Of a DNA stretch of 64,000 nt, positions 58,384 through 64,000 are shown piece by piece; within the stretch, counting starts at the first letter, position 1, and every line of letters begins with the position of its first letter. The position numbers were made by a program, and so were the translations under genes. The notes beneath the pieces are model-generated. The model did not search any database. It saw only the letters and a program-made list of their open reading frames with translations, and was not told the DNA's origin. Origin of the DNA: Diphasiastrum complanatum (Eukaryota; Streptophyta; Lycopodiopsida; Lycopodiales; Lycopodiaceae); the NCBI GenBank assembly GCA_029204225.1, contig MU831889.1:34263-98262 (forward strand), given 5' to 3'.

Positions 58384-59640
58384 AATGTTTTACAAGCATA
58401 TCAAAACCAAAAGGAAGAAACAAGATGACAGAAGAGAAGAAAACAACAAATGCAAGAAATGCATCATACATAGACAGGAGGGAGAAAATGAGACCATTTT
58501 TAATATCAATTGTTGAGGCCACTGGATACCCAATGCCAATGTATCCATGTCAAGAAAAATGTTCAACTAAACAAGATAATAGTAACAACTTTGAATCAAT
58601 ATAGCTAGAAAACTCTTTTACAAGTTTCTAATATGTGAGCTTTGATGATAAAACTAGTAAGGTCTAGGTCACTCGCAAGATCATCGATTAAAGATTTTAT
58701 TTCACAACATTATAAAAACATCTATCTAAGCAGTCTAGACGAGTAATATTTCATGTGTTGAAATCTACATGGTATCTTTAGATGCATAGAACTAGAATTT
58801 TCTTGTTCCTCTTTGATTGCAAAAAGTTATATGATGCAAAAATAATAATTATGATTCATGAAATGAGAGTTACATACCTGGGTTGATCTGTATTTCATTG
58901 CTAGAAAAAAACCGAAACAAAAGAAAATTGATAGACACTGAACCTAGACAACAAACTTATTGTCATATTTATGTATTTGCTAGAAAGCATAAGAAGATAC
59001 AATCTTTTCGTAAAGCTTCTTGTTGGCCTAATTAGCCAAGATGTCCTAGAACATTTTGCCTGCTGCCCAATGAAAGATCCTTCATTTCTGACTATTAGCA
59101 AATAGACACACTCACTCTAGCTTTGATTTGAACTTGTCAATAACTAGACGAATTGGACAATTTATTAAAAAGACTAAATATAAGGCAGTTTATCCACCTT
59201 GTGGAGTAGATTGAGTAGCTTGCTCAACTAAGAGCGTGTTTTCACAACCTCATAGAGTTATGAACTGAATCACAGATATTAGTATCAATTCAGAGGCATA
59301 TAGATCAAAAAATGAGCATCTTAAGCTAATCCCTACAAGAATAGCTAAGAAACATCAAATAAGATGATACTCTAACCCTATGAACCAAATAGCAACTAGA
59401 CTAATAAAATGGGCCATAGGCCAGTACATGAATAAAAAGGGCCCAAGGCCTCCTTATGCATGAAATAGAATAATAAAAGAAGGGCACGACGAATGTAATG
59501 AGCTGAGTCGAAACTCATAGTATTATCTTGCTTGTTCTTACTGCTTTGGTCATCTTCTTGAGAAACCATTCCCAAGTTAACTGCATTAACTCTTTCACCT
59601 CCTATATTTAATTTCGGAAGTTAGTAGAGTCTTTACATGA
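58384..59640. repeat. Large tandem duplication, unit 1
   Basis: Matches 59947-61545 in order: TTTTACAAGCATATCAAAACC, GAGGCCACT, CTCTTTTACAAG, GGTCTAGGTCACTCG, CCAAGATGTCCTAGAACATT, ACCTTGTGGA, AATGGGCCATAGGCCAGTAC. No coding potential recognised. Confidence 0.92.
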
Positions 59641-59946
59641 TGCCTAGAACAAAATATAAAAAGTCACATACCAATCCAACAACATAAATGTTTCGGCCCT
59701 AATGGGGGGTTTAGAACATTAGGGGATGTCTTGGACATAGGGGCCATGCCTAATCTAGATAATAGTCGAGTAGGACCATGGGTCACACCTGCATGCGGTA
59801 TAGGCATGTGTGTTGCATCCTAGTATGGGATAAGATGTACATGCACTGTGCTTATGCATGGATCTTTATGGGTTAGGGGAACCTACATGCAGTGGACATG
59901 CATGGGAGTTAGGCATAGACTGATACCAAAATCAAAAGCTGCTCTA
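59641..59946. other. Spacer between duplicated units
   Basis: About 300 bp with GGGG- and CATGCAT-rich sequence. No gene recognised. Confidence 0.5.
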
Positions 59947-61545
59947 CAATGTTTTACAAGCATATCAAAACCAATAGGAAGAAACAAGATGACAAAAGAG
60001 AAGGAAACAGCAAATGCAAGAAAGCATCATAGAGGGGAGGGGAGAAAATGGGACACTATTTTTAATATCAACTGTTGAGGCCACTAGATAGGAGCACTCA
60101 ACAAGTATTTGTACATTACTCAATGCCAATGTATCCATGTCAATAAAAATGTTCAACTGAACAAGATCAATAATAACAACTTTGGATAGATATAGCTAGA
60201 AAACTCTTTTACAAGTATCTGATATGTGAGCTTTGATGATAAAACTAGTAAGGTCTAGGTCACTCGTAAGATCATCGATTGAAGCTTTTATTTCACAACA
60301 TTATTAAAACATCCATCTTCGCAGTCTAGACGACCAATATTTCAGTGTGTTGAAATCTACATGCTATTTTTAAATGCATAGAACTAAAATTTTCTTGTTC
60401 CTCTTTGATTGCAAGAAGTTATATGATGCAAAAGAAATAATTATGAAACGAGAGTTACATACCTAGGTTGATCTGTATTGCATTGCTAGAAAAAAAAAAC
60501 GAAACAACATATAAGAAAATTGATAGACACTGAACCTAGACAGCAAACTTATTGTCATATCTTATTTATTTGCTAGAAAGCATAAGAAGATACAGTCTCT
60601 TCTTAAAGCTTTTTGTTGACCTAATTAGCCAAGATGTCCTAGAACATTCTGCCTGCTACCCAATGAAAGATCCTTCATTTCTGACAATTAGCAAATAGAC
60701 ACACTCACTCTAGCTTTAATCTGAACTTGTCAATAACTAGACAAATTGGCCAATTTATCAACAAACCTAAATATAAGGCAGTTATCCACCTTGTGGATAG
60801 GTTGAGTGCCTTGGTTGCTCAACCCACTTGCTCAACTAAAGCATGTTTTCACAACCTCATAGAGTTTATGAACTGAATCACATGTATTAGCATCAATGAA
60901 GCATATAGATCAAAAAAATGAGCATCTTAAAGCTAACCCCTACAAGAGTAGCTCAGAAACATCAAATAAGATGATACTCTAACCCTACAAGCAATGAAAG
61001 GAGAAGATTAATGAGGTGTGTGTGTGTGTTGTAAAATATCATAAACTGCCCAATCAAACATAGTGTCTCCTACTTATGCCCATAGAGAAGCCCTAAAAGG
61101 AAGCGTCTAGAGGATAAGATTAACAAAACCAATCTCAAGGAGGGATAATAGTGTGCCCTCCCAGTAGCCCTGTGACCAAGCTAGGTGCCCCCCCCCCCCC
61201 CCTCGCTTAATCATATGAACCAAATAGCAACTAGACTAATAAAATGGGCCATAGGCCAGTACATGAATAAAAAGGGTCCAAGGCCTCCTTATGCATAAAA
61301 TAGAATAATAAAAGAAGGGCACAACGAATGTAATCAGCTGAGTCCAAACTCATAGTACTCTTTTGCTTGTTCTTACTGCTTTGGTCATCTTCTTGAGAAA
61401 CCATCCCAACGCTAATTGTGTTAATAACTCTTTCACCTCTTAAATTGCAACTCCCCTTATAAAAGAGAGAGTATCTCATTGAGACATTGGAATACTCAAT
61501 ATAATGTAGATACAAATATTCAATTTCAGAGGTTAGTAATGTTGC
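59947..61545. repeat. Large tandem duplication, unit 2
   Basis: Same order as unit 1, offset by about 1.56 kb, with an extra segment of about 220 bp (60985-61210) that includes a (GT)n run and a 15-base C run at 61188-61202, and another of about 80 bp at 61440-61525. The extra pieces are either insertions here or deletions in unit 1. Confidence 0.9.
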
Positions 61546-64000
61546 TCGTGATGACTGAGAAGTAATTGAAAACCAGTAAGAACACATTAATTGAAAAATA
61601 TGAACAAAAAAAAATCTTGAGCTATCACCCTAAACATTAAGCTGTAAACAAAAGTAAACAAGAAAAAAGATAGAAACAAAAAAGCTCCTCACTTTCTTCT
61701 GAATTCTACGTGGAATAAGCTTGGACCATATCAGATGCAACATTGAGGTCAATCGTCGACTGAGTTAGATGTGTACGCAGATTGTAGGCTATATTTTTGC
61801 ACTTGATGTGTTGTATAGCTATGGAACTTTGGATACTTTGTTACTATGGGCAGTAATACCAAAGACATGTTTGGAGCAAACTCATGAAAATATGCCCCAA
61901 AACTTTATATTCTGGATTAAACAATATCTCCTTTTCTAAATAATTGAACGTAAAACATCTCTGTTAATTAATGCTTGTGTTAGAATCATGACGGAAATGT
62001 GTGTTGCGTGCAAGGAGAGCTGAAACAAAATACCACTCATTTTAGTCTTCCTACAAATGAGTGCAATCCAAAATGGCAAAGTGGAGTCATCGGCTTCACA
62101 GAATGCATAATATATGTTTTGTTTTGTTGCTACATGAAGGTAGATCCAATTTTTTGCCGTGCAAAAGGGGGGTGGTCATTGTAACCCAATTTCTTGACAA
62201 TTGTAATAGTTCTTTGAAGGTACATCGAGCCCAGATAGCCTTTATATTTGATTTCAATGGTCATTGTTTTTGTCCGATGCCTTGTAGGCAAGAATCGTTG
62301 TAATCACCCAATTGATGAAGTGCTTGTTTTTTGTTTTTTGTTAATTATTTTTTATTTTTTAAGTTTTGTTTTTATCAATTTCGATATTCACAAAAGTTAA
62401 TGTTATGTATTGATTTATTTATTTATGAGAATTTTCAAGAACACCATAAAACAATATGCAAACAAATTGTGCGTAGGGTCCATTGCTTTGCCATACACCC
62501 TTGTTAACATTTAGTACAATAGAATAGAAATAACTAGTCATTTACATGGACTTTAGTTATGCACCTTGTAAGGAGAGTGATGGACTATCATATTGAAACA
62601 AGGTTAAAGACACTGCTTGATGTTGTAGTGCCAATGGGGCTTGATATCCTCAAGGCCATTCTACCATTAGCTGGTTGATGATCATGTCCAAAAGAAAGTG
62701 GTTTGGAGTTTGTCCCAAAATAGGTCTACATAAAGTACAACAATCGAGATTTATGAGGCCTTATTTCCCAAACACCCAATGGGCGTGGCATAGAGCCACC
62801 CTCATGGTCTTCCAAGAATCATTGAGAAATCAAGAATAAGGAATATTTGTAATGAGATGATATGGGAAGTAAGTATGCCAGTGGATGTGGGCCTTATCTC
62901 AAAGGAAGGCCTACAACCATTGATAACTCCGCGATATCTTGATTGGGCTTTCCATTCTACATATGCCCAAACTATGCTCATCGTGGACATTTGATGAGTG
63001 TATATGTGAGTAGCACTTTACTTGGTCTTCTTTGTTCCTATTCAACCATGTTATGCTTGCCACAAGTGTTGTAGATTCAACCATAAGATCGTGGGCCTTT
63101 TTGTTGCCACATGTTTGAAAGCATCCCATTATGAATTTAATCATTGTAATTACGTATTGATAAATATTGAACAGGGGGAAAAGCTGGTGAAAGTCCAAGC
63201 TATGACCATCTTGCACATTGGCCAGAGGAATGGTAATAAACAGAGGATCACATATGGTAAAGCAATAGACATGCGTTCAATTGGTTAGCCCATGCGACAT
63301 GAGATGTGTGGGTATCTCCTTGATGAGGGGAGAAGTTTAGCAGATTTATTGTGTGATGCCAGATAACAATAAGTGTAGACCACGCTCTAAAGCACACCCT
63401 GGTTCTCTAAAAAGACCGAAGTGAAAAAAAAAATGGCCACATTTAGCTAGGGTAAAAATTTGGGACGTCCTCACATACTAGTTTTTGTTTGAAAAATTAC
63501 GGGGGTTGGTCATCGTTGTTGCATTGTTCTTAAACTACTTTGATTATTTTAGAGTTAAAAAATTTCAGGTTGGTTGCAAGATTTGCTTCCACGATCTCCT
63601 TGTTGCATGGAGGTGTGGTGCCACACACCTGTTTCCTTGCATCGTTCCAAAGCTAGGCTGAGCATCTTCGTTGTTTTTTGCTATGGTGTGTGTATGTAGA
63701 CATTGCTACTTGGAAAGAGACTTAAGGCTATGTTCTGAAAAAGTTGTTTTCCCGTTGGAGTCTATATCCAAAAGGCATTCCAATCATCAAGTTGAGGCAG
63801 TTGCCGTTGTGATTAGAGATTGAAGTCCATCAGCGATTCTTCATAGAGAGGTATGTGGCTATAAGATGCTTAGAGAAAAAACTATATGGAAATACCAAAA
63901 TTTTCCCACTCATCATTTATGGATTCAAAGCTCTATCTCTTTTTCAAACATTAAGATTAAAGTGGGTTTTGTAGAAGAAAACAGAAAGAGTTTTAGTTGT
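61546..64000. other. Non-coding or unassigned stretch to the window end
   Basis: AT-rich. Minus-strand coding-like pieces between about 63216 and 62640 (for example GRPMSTMSIV-like frames and FGQ/TPNHFLLDMI) are broken by stops and not assigned to a family. Long T/A runs at 62330-62375. Confidence 0.4.

Noticed and set aside
62640-63290. Possible LINE reverse transcriptase tail
   Set aside because: Some minus-strand stretches look coding, but no RT or endonuclease motif could be identified, so no family is claimed.

Overview
This is nuclear DNA of a higher plant, most likely a flowering plant (inference). Supporting signs are Ty3/gypsy and Ty1/copia LTR elements primed by plant-type tRNAs, Mutator-like transposase relics, long GA/CT microsatellites, and intron-bearing pieces of plant genes (cytosolic HSP90; vacuolar processing enzyme, VPE, also called legumain). 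I see no intact host gene, no CRISPR array, no operon and no convincing functional RNA gene. The window is mostly old, nested, rearranged mobile DNA and gene fragments.

Layout. 1-1.35 kb: start of a copia element on the minus strand (gag, PBS, LTR). 1.35-8.2 kb: a decayed Ty3/gypsy element (copy 1) with a tRNA-Asp PBS and an in-place inversion of about 1 kb in gag, followed by a copia LTR end (8.36-8.65). 9.4-10.15: broken coiled-coil reading frame. 10.6-12.2: diverged tandem repeats. 12.7-14.6: nearly open gag-like gene on the minus strand, cut by a probable LTR-like insertion (14.55-15.18). 17.1-17.6: GA arrays. 17.9-19.0: Mutator-like N-terminal relic. 21.16-21.9: HSP90 pseudogene. 22.2-22.4: perfect 110-bp duplication. 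23.5-23.8: possible first exon of a membrane protein. 24.0: very short tRNA-like retroposon with a perfect 15-bp target-site duplication. 27.6-28.4: VPE 3' exons, plus strand. 28.5-30.1: internally deleted chromovirus, minus. 30.36-34.82: second copy of the gypsy family (copy 2), cut by a second copia family (34.82-37.5). 38.6-39.4: RNase H/integrase piece of another gypsy. 39.4-46.53: the first copia family again, with its 3' part in three tandem units. 46.5-47.35: VPE exons, minus. 50.7-53.6: Mutator-like transposase relic, minus, split by a solo LTR. 54.6-56.6: the longest VPE pseudogene, minus. 58.4-61.5: a tandem duplication of about 1.5 kb.

How the parts relate. The least expected result is that an apparently anonymous dispersed repeat is the 3' end of a VPE/legumain gene. 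It occurs at three loci, and its intron flank has been amplified twice more inside a tandem array with copia RT and LTR sequence. The gypsy gag and the gag-like gene at 12.7-14.6 kb share an unusual zinc-knuckle spacing (CX2CX3HX4C), whereas the copia gags in the same window have the standard CX2CX4HX4C. All functional calls come from reading motifs; no database search was possible.
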